From Opitutia bacterium (GTDB lineage Bacteria > Verrucomicrobiota > Verrucomicrobiae > Opitutales > UBA953), in contig CANHZL010000009.1 of the NCBI GenBank assembly GCA_947465345.1, forward strand, positions 1-29,596: a stretch of 29,596 nucleotides of DNA, given 5' to 3'. The position numbers and the translations under genes were made by a program. Shown piece by piece: positions 7,038-14,786 of the stretch. Under the pieces are notes generated by a model. The model ran no database searches, was not told the origin of the DNA, and saw nothing but the letters and a program-made list of their open reading frames with translations. Within the stretch, counting starts at the first letter, position 1; every line of letters begins with the position of its first letter.

Positions 7038-9823
7038 TGGGGCTTGGTGGGATTGGACGACGAATTACGCAGGGTCGCAAGTTTGCTTTCGGCGGTGGAC
7101 TGGCCCGGTAGGCGGGACTGGGCGGCGGGCTGCCCTTGGTTGACGTTGACGATGATCTTGTAGGCAGCGATAGCCTCGGCACGGTCGCCCGCCTGTTCGC
7201 AAATCTCGCCCATCAGCAGGATGGAGCGGGCAAGCCAGAGGCGCCCTTCCGAAGACAGCTTAGCGGTGGTATCGGCGGCGGTACGGGCGGTAGCGTCGCG
7301 GAGCGCTCCAAGCGGGCGCAGGAGGATCTTCCGTGCTTCGGCGCGGCTGGAAGCGGCTTCCAGCCCCGTCTCCGTCTTTGCGCGTTCCACGAGGGTGGTC
7401 GCCCACTTGTACCAAGCCTCAATCTTCACGTCGTCCGAATCCTTGGCCCAGGCCTCGGCGATGCGTTCGTAGGCCGCGACGGTGCGGGAGACGCGCTGAC
7501 GGTCGAGCTGACCGTTGCGGTCACGGCGGAGTTGGGCGAGGCCGAACAGGGAATCAGCACGCGCCATCTCGGCCTGCGGTCGCGATGGATCGGTGGGCTT
7601 ATCTCGGATGAGGCCATCGAGGACGAGCAAGGCCTTATCGAACTGGCCGAGGGAGCGGAGGATTTCGGAGCGGCGCAGTGAGACGCGGAAAATTAACGGA
7701 TTTAGCGGGTAGCTTTCAGTGAATTTTTCCAAGAGCTCGACGGCATCATTCAGCTTTTTCTCACCGGAGGCGGGGGCCTGAAGGACGGCCTGTTCCGCCG
7801 CTTCATAGAGGCCGAGGGCGGCGAATTCGCCGAGGCCGGGTTCCCCTTGGAACTCTTTGGCGAGTTCTTCGAAGCGGTTCTGGGCTTCGGCGTGCCGGCC
7901 GACGGAGGCCAAGTGGCGCCCTTCGATCAGGTAGGAGGCGGCGGTGGCCGGTACCTTGCCGAACCGACGTCGGAGCGCGACGAATTCCTCGAGACCCCTT
8001 GCTTCTCCCACGTTCAAGGAGGTTCTCGCTTTTAGTAGGGCGGCGTGACCGCGCAGCTCTGGTACGGCCTTGCGAAGTTCGGCGAGCGGTTCGTCGGTTG
8101 GAAGATTGGCGAGTTGTCGGTCGATGTCTCCGGCGAGTCGGCTCGCTTCGGCGGGGTTGTTGTTGGCGATGGCGAGCAGGGCGCGCTGCCAGGTGAAGCG
8201 GAGGGAGAAGTCGATGCGCGCGCCGGTGGTCAGTGGAGTGAGGCGCGCGAGTAGGCGTTCGGCGTCAGCGGGTCGGTTAGCCTTGCGCATGTCCTCGACC
8301 AGGCTCCAGATCGCGGACCAAATTGGTTCGCGGGTGCGGCTACGGTTTGAGCGAGCGGCTTCTTCGATGACTTCGGTGGTGCGGTTCCAGGCGCTGATTT
8401 CGTCGCTGGTCTCAAGTAGGCAGAGGACGCGCTGATGGAAGGCGTCTTCGGAGAGTTTCGTATCGGCCGCGTCCTTCTGGAGGGTGGCGTAGGCTTTTTC
8501 CGCGAGCACGAAGTCTTTCGCTAAGAAGAGGCAGTCGGCGGCCGCGATGCGGAGTTGGGCCCTTTCTGGCTCGACGCTGCTCTCGGCGAGGTTGGTCAGG
8601 TGCGTGGCGGCGAGGCGGAATGAGCCGTCGCCCCAGGCGGCGATGGCAAGCGTGCGCGTGGCTTCACGGACCAAGGGGCTTGCAGGCACGTCTTTGAGCA
8701 GGTCTTCAGCGGCTTGGCGGGCCTTTTCGCGGCTTCCGGCGAACAGCATCAGCTGGGCGCGGGCGAGGTGGATGGAGTCCAGGACCTTGAGGTCTCGCGG
8801 GCAATAGTAGGAAAGCTGTCCGGGGTTTCGACGGAGGAGGAAATCGTTCACCTCGTTGGCGACCGACTTGGCATCAATGACACGTGTCGCGTCGGTTTCG
8901 GAGCGGGGGTCGGCCGCCGCAACGAGCGCCCGGAGGGCGGTGAGGCGGATGGCGACATTGGCCGGATTGCGTGCCGCATCCTTGATGCGCTCACGTCCTT
9001 CCGGTGTATCCGTCCCGAGGATCAGGCCAGCAAGCAGGTCGGCCTCCGCTTGGCGCGCCTGCGGCAGTTTGCCGGCGTCGGCCAGCGCTTGGGCGGCGCC
9101 TTTGGTGTCCTTGAGGTGGGCGAGGGCGAGGGCGAGGTTGCGGGCGTAGTCGAAAGCCAATGGGGTGCCTTTGGCCTCGGCGGCCAGTTCACGTAAAGCC
9201 GAGACGGTACGCGGCTCAATCTTGCCGGCGACCACCATGGCACGATAGCCGAGGATCTCGATGCGCTGCCGTTGTTCTTCGGAGACGGACGTGCGGGCAA
9301 TGGCTTCTTGCGCTAGGTTGATGCTGAGGTTGTCGTTACCAGTGGCGGCCACCATCCAGCGGAGCGCATGTCCCCAGGCAATTTCGTGAGCAGGCAGGGC
9401 GGCGACGTTGAGTTCGCCGAAGTGGAGTCGAGCGCTTTCCGTATCGTTCTCGAGGAGCGCGATGAGCCCCTCGCGCAGCGTCTTGCGTGGCGACTTAGGC
9501 AAAAACTTCACCGTCGCCTTAGCTTCCGCAGTGCGGGTACGTTCGATATAGGCCGCGGAGAGGCCGAGGCCCGCCTGTTCGCGTTCCTTGTCGCCCAGTT
9601 TTGGGTCCGCGAGAAGCTGTGCGTAGTAGCTGGAGGCCGTCGAAGAAAGTCCGGCGGCCAATGCTTGGTCGGCCAACCCGAGGAGTGCGCGTTGATCTGG
9701 TTGTTCGCCGGCGCTGACGGGTGCGTTGGCCGTGAGCAGGTTCGGTGGAAGATCCTGCGACAAGACCCGTCCCGGCAGCAAAGCGCCGAGGGCGAGGAGG
9801 GTGGCCAGGGTGAACCGCAGCAT
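7034..9823 (-). CDS. Large exported helical-repeat (TPR-like) protein
   Basis: A 929-aa protein beginning with a signal peptide (MLRFTLATLLALGALLPG, probable cleavage after VLS at residues 20-22). There is no lipobox cysteine, so it is probably periplasmic and soluble. The rest is Ala/Leu/Glu-rich and almost wholly helical, with tetratricopeptide-like units such as LGLADQALAAGLSSTASSYYAQLL near the N-terminus and GEICEQAGDRAEAIAAYKIIV near the C-terminus. I did not count the repeats rigorously. TPR proteins usually act as scaffolds. The 4-nt overlap with the ExbB-like gene suggests it is the periplasmic partner of that channel. No TonB or TolA gene is present nearby. It starts 50 nt after lysC ends. 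The specific function is unknown. Confidence 0.85.
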   Translation of the reverse strand: MLRFTLATLLALGALLPGRVLSQDLPPNLLTANAPVSAGEQPDQRALLGLADQALAAGLSSTASSYYAQLLADPKLGDKEREQAGLGLSAAYIERTRTAEAKATVKFLPKSPRKTLREGLIALLENDTESARLHFGELNVAALPAHEIAWGHALRWMVAATGNDNLSINLAQEAIARTSVSEEQRQRIEILGYRAMVVAGKIEPRTVSALRELAAEAKGTPLAFDYARNLALALAHLKDTKGAAQALADAGKLPQARQAEADLLAGLILGTDTPEGRERIKDAARNPANVAIRLTALRALVAAADPRSETDATRVIDAKSVANEVNDFLLRRNPGQLSYYCPRDLKVLDSIHLARAQLMLFAGSREKARQAAEDLLKDVPASPLVREATRTLAIAAWGDGSFRLAATHLTNLAESSVEPERAQLRIAAADCLFLAKDFVLAEKAYATLQKDAADTKLSEDAFHQRVLCLLETSDEISAWNRTTEVIEEAARSNRSRTREPIWSAIWSLVEDMRKANRPADAERLLARLTPLTTGARIDFSLRFTWQRALLAIANNNPAEASRLAGDIDRQLANLPTDEPLAELRKAVPELRGHAALLKARTSLNVGEARGLEEFVALRRRFGKVPATAASYLIEGRHLASVGRHAEAQNRFEELAKEFQGEPGLGEFAALGLYEAAEQAVLQAPASGEKKLNDAVELLEKFTESYPLNPLIFRVSLRRSEILRSLGQFDKALLVLDGLIRDKPTDPSRPQAEMARADSLFGLAQLRRDRNGQLDRQRVSRTVAAYERIAEAWAKDSDDVKIEAWYKWATTLVERAKTETGLEAASSRAEARKILLRPLGALRDATARTAADTTAKLSSEGRLWLARSILLMGEICEQAGDRAEAIAAYKIIVNVNQGQPAAQSRLPGQSTAESKLATLRNSSSNPTKPQ

Positions 9824-9873
9824 CGCCCCGACTATGGTCTGGGTGGGCCGTCGGGCAAGAGGCGAGTGCCAGC

Positions 9874-11091
9874 TCAGGCCTTGTCGAGTCCGAAGGCCGT
9901 ATGCACGGCGCGGACGGCGGCGTCAGCCTTAGCGGGGTCCAGCGCGACGGAGATTTTGATCTCAGAGGTCGTGATGAGCTCGCTGTTGATGCCGACGGAG
10001 GCGAGGGCCTTGAAGAGGGTGCCGGCGACGCCGGGGTGGGAGATCATACCGACGCCCACGATGGAGAGTTTGGAGATCTCGCCAGCGGAGCGGACGGAGC
10101 CCGAGCCGAGTTTCTTGAGGGTCTGGCCGACGACGGCTTCGACGCGGGAGAATTCGGCGGTGGTCACCGAGAAGGTCAGGTTGGCTTTGCCGTCCTTACC
10201 TAGGTTCTTGATGATCATATCGACGCTGAGGCCGGCTTCGCCTAGGTCGTCGAAGATCGCGGACAGGGCCTGGGGGTTGTCTGGCAGGTCGTTGACCGTA
10301 ACGCGGGTCTGCAGGCGGTCGAGGGCGACGCCGGCGATGGCCGCGTCTTCAAGGGTTTTATCAATGGCTTTCACGATGGTACCGGGTTGGTCGTTAAAGG
10401 AGGAACGGACCTCGAAGGGCACGTTGTATTTCTGGGCGAACTCGACGGAGCGCGACTGCATGACCTTCGAGCCGCTGGAAGCGAGCTCGAGCATCTCCTC
10501 GTAGGAAATCTCCGGCAGCTTGCTCGCGTTGAGCACGATGCGGGGGTCGGCGGTGTAGACGCCGTCGACGTCGGTGTAGATCTGGCAGAGGTCAGCCTTG
10601 ATGGAGGCGGCGACGGCGATGGCGGTGAGGTCCGAGCCGCCGCGGCCGAGGGTGGTGACTTCGCCCTGATCGGTGCAACCTTGGAAGCCGGCGACCACGA
10701 CGACCTTACCTTCGTCGAGGCGTGCGAGGAGGTCGCCTCCGGTGATACGCGTAATGCGGGCGCGGGTGTGGATGTCGTCCGTGAAGATGCCTGCCTGGGC
10801 ACCCGTGCGAGAGACGGCGGGGACGCCGATGGCGTGGAGGGCCATGACGGTGAGGGCGATGGTCTCCTGTTCGCCGACGGCCATGAGGACGTCCATCTCG
10901 CGTTCGTCCGGCAGTTTCGAGAGGGCCTTGGCGCGGGCGATGAGGTCGTTTGTCACGCCGCTGCGGGCGGAGACGACTACGACGATACGGTTACCCTTGG
11001 ACCACTGTTCCTTGATCTTGGCCGCGACGTTCTGGATGCGGTCAACAGTGCCGACGGACGTGCCGCCGTATTTTTGGACGATGAGGGCCAC
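9874..11091 (-). CDS. lysC: Aspartate kinase
   Basis: Aspartokinase phosphorylates L-aspartate, the first step toward lysine, threonine and methionine. The 405-aa length and layout fit the monofunctional class: kinase domain from VQKYGGTSVG (residues 5-14) through RGGSDLTA and YTDVDGVYTADPRIV, then two C-terminal ACT domains (about 265-405) expected to bind lysine and/or threonine for feedback control. The start is GTG (11089-11091); this gives the conserved N-terminus with no spare residues. It begins 7 nt after the hom stop codon, so the two adjacent pathway enzymes are co-transcribed. No leader peptide or riboswitch is visible between them. Confidence 0.96.
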   Translation of the reverse strand: MALIVQKYGGTSVGTVDRIQNVAAKIKEQWSKGNRIVVVVSARSGVTNDLIARAKALSKLPDEREMDVLMAVGEQETIALTVMALHAIGVPAVSRTGAQAGIFTDDIHTRARITRITGGDLLARLDEGKVVVVAGFQGCTDQGEVTTLGRGGSDLTAIAVAASIKADLCQIYTDVDGVYTADPRIVLNASKLPEISYEEMLELASSGSKVMQSRSVEFAQKYNVPFEVRSSFNDQPGTIVKAIDKTLEDAAIAGVALDRLQTRVTVNDLPDNPQALSAIFDDLGEAGLSVDMIIKNLGKDGKANLTFSVTTAEFSRVEAVVGQTLKKLGSGSVRSAGEISKLSIVGVGMISHPGVAGTLFKALASVGINSELITTSEIKISVALDPAKADAAVRAVHTAFGLDKA

Positions 11092-11098
11092 CAGGGAA

Positions 11099-12430
11099 TC
11101 AGGATTCGGGAGAGAAGATGCGGAGCACGACTGGCTCCTCGAGCACCGTCTTGAGGCGGCGCAATTCTGTCAAGACTGCGGACATCTTGCGTTCGCTGAC
11201 TGGGTAGGTCGAAAGCGTGACCGTGCCGCGCCCCTGGTTCGGGTGTTCGTACTGGATCACGCGGGCGATGGAGACCTTGTGCTTCGAGAAGATGCGGTAG
11301 ACGCCTTCGGAGACGCCAGCCTTGTCGAGCAGCGAGAGACGCAGGTAGAAGGGCGAGACAATCTCGTCGATTGAGGCCATGCGCAGGGCGCGGCCGGCCT
11401 TTTCGCGCGCGGCGAGCGCTTCGGGCGAGAGGGCCTGCGGGATCGCGCCGGTGAGGGCCGCGATGGCGTCGACGATATCGCCGATGACGGCGGAAGCGGT
11501 GGCGTCGCCGCCGGCGCCGCGGCCGGTGAGCGTGGTGGCGCCGACGACGTCGCCGCGTAGGGTGATGCCGTTGTTGACGCCGGAGACGCGCGCGAGGATG
11601 TCGCGGTTAGGGACGAGGGAAGGGTAGACGCCGACGGTCATCCAGTTGGCCTTGAAGTCGCGGCGGATGACGGCGAGGTGCTTGAGCGCGAAGCCGAAGC
11701 GACGGGCAAAGTCGATATCGGCCGGCCCGATCTTACGGATGCCTTCGACGAGCGTGCGGGCGGGCGGCGCCCACTTGCCGTGCGCGAGCCAGGCGAGAAT
11801 CGAAGCCTTGTGGAAGGCGTCGATCCCGTCCACGTCGAGGGTGGGATCGGCTTCAGCGTAACCGAGTTCCTGGGCTTCCTTAAGCGCGTCAGGGAACGAA
11901 AGGCCGTCTTCGCCCATGCGGGTGAGGATGTGGTTACACGTGCCGTTGAGGATGCCGACGATGAGCTCGAAGCGATTGGCGACGAGGCCTTCGCGGATGG
12001 CCTTGATAATCGGGATGCCGCCGGCGACGCTGGCTTCAAAGAGGAACTGGCCACCATGTTTGCGGACGGCCTGGAAAATCTCCGGTCCATGCTCGCACAG
12101 TAGGGCCTTGTTGGCGGAGACGACGACCTTACCGAGGCGCAGCGCACGCAGGGTGAGTTCGCGGGCCTTGGTGGTGCCGCCGATAAGTTCGCAGACCACG
12201 TGGACCTTGGGGTCGTCGATGATCTCGTTGACGTTGGTGGTCAGCTTGGAGGCCGAGATCTTGACGGCGCGCTTCTTCTTCAGGTCGCGGACGGAAGCCT
12301 TGCGGAGGTCCAGCTTCATGCCGAGGCGCGATTCGAGGTCGGCCTGCTTCTCGTGCAGGTGCTTCCAGACGCCTTGGCCGACGGTGCCGAAGCCGAGGAT
12401 GCCGATGCCGATGGTGCGAGGGGCGGTCAT
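11099..12430 (-). CDS. hom: Homoserine dehydrogenase
   Basis: Reduces aspartate semialdehyde to homoserine with NAD(P)H, on the route to threonine and methionine. The 443-aa protein has the Rossmann motif GILGFGTVGQG near the N-terminus, the substrate-binding GILNGTCNHIL and EADPTLDVDGIDAFHKASILA blocks, and a C-terminal ACT domain (about 360-440, starting YLRLSLLDKAGV) that suggests allosteric control. The ATG at 12428-12430 was chosen because it gives the standard N-terminus; upstream in-frame codons lie within plsY. It starts 10 nt after the plsY stop and ends 7 nt before lysC. Confidence 0.96.
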   Translation of the reverse strand: MTAPRTIGIGILGFGTVGQGVWKHLHEKQADLESRLGMKLDLRKASVRDLKKKRAVKISASKLTTNVNEIIDDPKVHVVCELIGGTTKARELTLRALRLGKVVVSANKALLCEHGPEIFQAVRKHGGQFLFEASVAGGIPIIKAIREGLVANRFELIVGILNGTCNHILTRMGEDGLSFPDALKEAQELGYAEADPTLDVDGIDAFHKASILAWLAHGKWAPPARTLVEGIRKIGPADIDFARRFGFALKHLAVIRRDFKANWMTVGVYPSLVPNRDILARVSGVNNGITLRGDVVGATTLTGRGAGGDATASAVIGDIVDAIAALTGAIPQALSPEALAAREKAGRALRMASIDEIVSPFYLRLSLLDKAGVSEGVYRIFSKHKVSIARVIQYEHPNQGRGTVTLSTYPVSERKMSAVLTELRRLKTVLEEPVVLRIFSPES

Positions 12431-12440
12431 GGAGGAAAAG

Positions 12441-13088
12441 TTAGGCTTTCTTAACGAAGCGGTTCTCGGTGCCATTGAGCAGGCGTCCAATGTTGGAACG
12501 GTGCGTCCAGACATTGAAAGCGGCGATGGCCGCAGCGAACCAGAACTGTGGCTGCCCTAGCGAGAAGTGCTTGGGGAAGGCGAGGGGCAGTAGCCAGCAA
12601 GTGAGGGGTAGCGAGACGCCGAGGGCAATCGAGGCCAGGGAAACGTAACGCGAGAGGAGGAAAATGATACCCCAGATGAGGGCGCCGATGAGGATTGGTA
12701 CAGGCAGGAGCACCAGCAGGCCGCCGATGGTGGACGCCACGCCCTTGCCACCCTTGAACTTTAGGAAGCAGGAGAAGCAGTGGCCAAGGAGCGTACCCAC
12801 TAAGCCGGCCACGCAGATCGTGAAATGGATGTCTGCAGCCGCGGGGGTCTCTCCTACGCGGAGGAGCAGGTGAGGCAGGCCGGCACCGACGAAGCCCTTG
12901 AGTACATCGAGGGCGAAGACGAGGTTACCTGGGCCTTTGCCGAGCACACGTTTGACGTTGGTTGCTCCCGGGTTGCCGGAGCCTTCCTTGAGGATGTCGA
13001 CGCCGCGCTTCTTCGCCACGAGCACGGCGAAGTTGACGGAACCAATGAGGTATCCGAGCAGGAAGAAGATCCCGATAGCCGCGAACAT
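12441..13088 (-). CDS. plsY: Glycerol-3-phosphate acyltransferase PlsY
   Basis: PlsY acylates glycerol-3-phosphate using acyl-phosphate in the inner membrane, the first committed step of phospholipid synthesis. The 215-aa protein has about five membrane helices and the three family motifs: GSVNFAVLVAK near residue 16, GSGNPGATNVKRVLGK near 37, and KFKGGKGVASTIGGLL near 112. It sits 3 nt after serA and 10 nt before hom, so a lipid gene is embedded in an amino-acid operon. CdsA, the enzyme two steps later in phospholipid synthesis, is in the same leftward run. The acyl-phosphate donor enzyme PlsX is not in the window. Confidence 0.96.
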   Translation of the reverse strand: MFAAIGIFFLLGYLIGSVNFAVLVAKKRGVDILKEGSGNPGATNVKRVLGKGPGNLVFALDVLKGFVGAGLPHLLLRVGETPAAADIHFTICVAGLVGTLLGHCFSCFLKFKGGKGVASTIGGLLVLLPVPILIGALIWGIIFLLSRYVSLASIALGVSLPLTCWLLPLAFPKHFSLGQPQFWFAAAIAAFNVWTHRSNIGRLLNGTENRFVKKA

Positions 13089-13091
13089 TGC

Positions 13092-14696
13092 TTACGCTTC
13101 GATCAGCTTAGCGCTGACGATCGCGGGATTACGCAGGATTTCGGCGAGGGCGGCGGCGCCGGGAGCCGTGTCGAGCTGGTAGACGGCGAGGGCGTTGGAG
13201 CCACCGCTACGGCTGAGGGCCATGTTGGCGATATTCACGCGTTCCTTGGCGAGCAGGGTGCCGAGGGCGCCGATGATGCCGGGCTGGTCTTGGTTCTCGA
13301 TGAGCAGCAGCTTGCCTTCGGGGATGAACTCGAGGGTGCGTCCGTTGATGGAGACGATACGAGGGGACTGAGCCTTGCCGATGACCGTGCCAGCGACGGA
13401 GACGGACTTGCCGCCTGCGAGTACAGCCTCGACGAGGATGAGTTCCTTGTAGTCGGCTTCAGCGGAAGAGCGGACAGTCTGGACCTCGACGCCGAGGGCC
13501 TTGAGTTTGCCGGGGGCGTTGACGTCGGTGACGCCTTCAACGATGCCGCGCAGGTAGCCGCGCTGGATGGCCCGGGCGATGGCGTTGGCGCCTTGGTCGG
13601 AGCCAGTACCGAAGGTGGTCAGGCGGAGGGATTCGATACGGCCGGGGGCGGCGAGCTGACGGGCGATAGCGCCGAGCTTCTGCGCGAGGGAGAGGAACGG
13701 CTTGATCGCGGCGAGCGTCTGGGAATCGACGGAAGGCAGGTTGACCGCGTTGGCGGGCGAGCCGCCGCCGAGGACGGTGATGGCGGCTTCGGCGACTTCG
13801 ACGCCGACGTTTTCCTGGGCTTCGGCCGTAGAGGCGCCGAGGTGAGGAGAGAGGTGGGCCTTCGGAAGGGAGCGGAGCGGGTGGTCCTTGGCGAGAGGTT
13901 CTTCGACGAACACGTCAAAGCCGCAGCCGCCGCACTTACCGGACTTCAGGGCTTCGGTGAGAGCGGCCTCGTCGACGATACCGCCGCGGGCGCAGTTCAC
14001 GATTTTCACACCTTTCTTCATCTTAGCGAAGGCGGCTTCGTCGACCATGCCTTCGGTCGCACCCTGCTTGCCCTTCTCGATGAGGGGCATGTGGACGGTA
14101 ATGTAGTCGGAGAGGGCGAAGACTTCGTCGAGGGTCGCGATGGAGACGCCGAGGGCCTTGGCGCGGGACTCGGTGAGGTACGGATCGTAGGCGAGGACCT
14201 TCATGCCGAAGGCGAGGGCGCGCTTCGAGACTTCGGCGCCAATGCGACCGAGGCCGAGTACCCCGAGGGTCTTACCAAAGAGTTCGGAGCCTGAGAGGCT
14301 CTTACGGTCCCACTTGCCTTCGCGCATGGACTGGACGGCTTCTGGCACCGGGCGGGCGAGGGAGAGGAGGTGGGTGAAAGTGAGCTCAGCGGTCGCGACC
14401 GTATTGCCCGAGGGCGTGTTCATCACGATGACGCCGCGTTCGGTGGCGGCCTCGACGTCGATGTTGTCGACGCCCACGCCGGCGCGGCCGACGCAGACGA
14501 GGCGCTGGGCGGCGGCGAGGACTTCGCGGGTGATCTGGGTCTCGGAGCGAACCAGGATGGCGTCCACGTCCACGACGAGGCTCAGGATCTGTTCGGGGGT
14601 GGAGCCGTAGGCTTCGACCACCTCATAGCCTGGCTGGGCTTTGAGGAGGGCGACTCCGGTGGGCGAGATCTTGTCGGCGACGAGTACCTTGGGCAT
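13092..14696 (-). CDS. serA: D-3-phosphoglycerate dehydrogenase, long ACT-containing form
   Basis: Oxidises 3-phosphoglycerate to 3-phosphohydroxypyruvate, committing carbon to serine. At 534 aa it is the long type: catalytic and NAD-binding domains (NAD loop LGVLGLGRIGAEV, about 144-156; catalytic R237 in NCARGG, E266 in VFVEEP and H285 in SPHLGAST), then an intervening domain and a C-terminal ACT domain (from about 460, LLLIENQDQPGIIGALG) that probably senses serine. I chose the ATG at 14694-14696 (MPKVLVADKIS); an in-frame ATG 11 codons upstream would add an unconserved stretch. It heads the ten-gene run ending at miaA, with plsY 3 nt downstream. Confidence 0.96.
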   Translation of the reverse strand: MPKVLVADKISPTGVALLKAQPGYEVVEAYGSTPEQILSLVVDVDAILVRSETQITREVLAAAQRLVCVGRAGVGVDNIDVEAATERGVIVMNTPSGNTVATAELTFTHLLSLARPVPEAVQSMREGKWDRKSLSGSELFGKTLGVLGLGRIGAEVSKRALAFGMKVLAYDPYLTESRAKALGVSIATLDEVFALSDYITVHMPLIEKGKQGATEGMVDEAAFAKMKKGVKIVNCARGGIVDEAALTEALKSGKCGGCGFDVFVEEPLAKDHPLRSLPKAHLSPHLGASTAEAQENVGVEVAEAAITVLGGGSPANAVNLPSVDSQTLAAIKPFLSLAQKLGAIARQLAAPGRIESLRLTTFGTGSDQGANAIARAIQRGYLRGIVEGVTDVNAPGKLKALGVEVQTVRSSAEADYKELILVEAVLAGGKSVSVAGTVIGKAQSPRIVSINGRTLEFIPEGKLLLIENQDQPGIIGALGTLLAKERVNIANMALSRSGGSNALAVYQLDTAPGAAALAEILRNPAIVSAKLIEA

Positions 14697-14786
14697 GGCG
14701 ATGGGGTGTAAAAGTTTGCGGTGAGTCATAAATGCCCGCCCAAGGTAAAGGCAAGCACCTACCCCCGTCTGGCTGTCATAGCGGGC
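14697..14786 (-). promoter_or_regulatory. Leader of the serA run; candidate promoter and weak hairpin
   Basis: This 90-nt gap follows the helicase stop. A TATGAC box (complement of 14725-14730) lies about 28 nt upstream of the chosen serA ATG, with a TTGCCT element 19 nt further upstream; both are poor matches to sigma70 consensus. GCCCGC/GCGGGC (14734-14739 with 14781-14786) could pair across a 41-nt loop that contains a smaller bulged stem, giving a possible weak terminator for the helicase gene. All of this is weak. Confidence 0.3.

Noticed and set aside
9368..10504. A 378-codon rightward open frame opposite the repeat protein and lysC
   Set aside because: It bridges the ends of two unrelated leftward genes and shows no motif, so it is a shadow of their codon bias.
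12825..14294. A 489-codon rightward open frame opposite plsY and serA
   Set aside because: It lies antisense to two clearly recognised genes. Its product is a low-complexity Gly/Asp/Glu/Ala/Val sequence typical of the reverse complement of GC-rich coding DNA, with no domain or motif.
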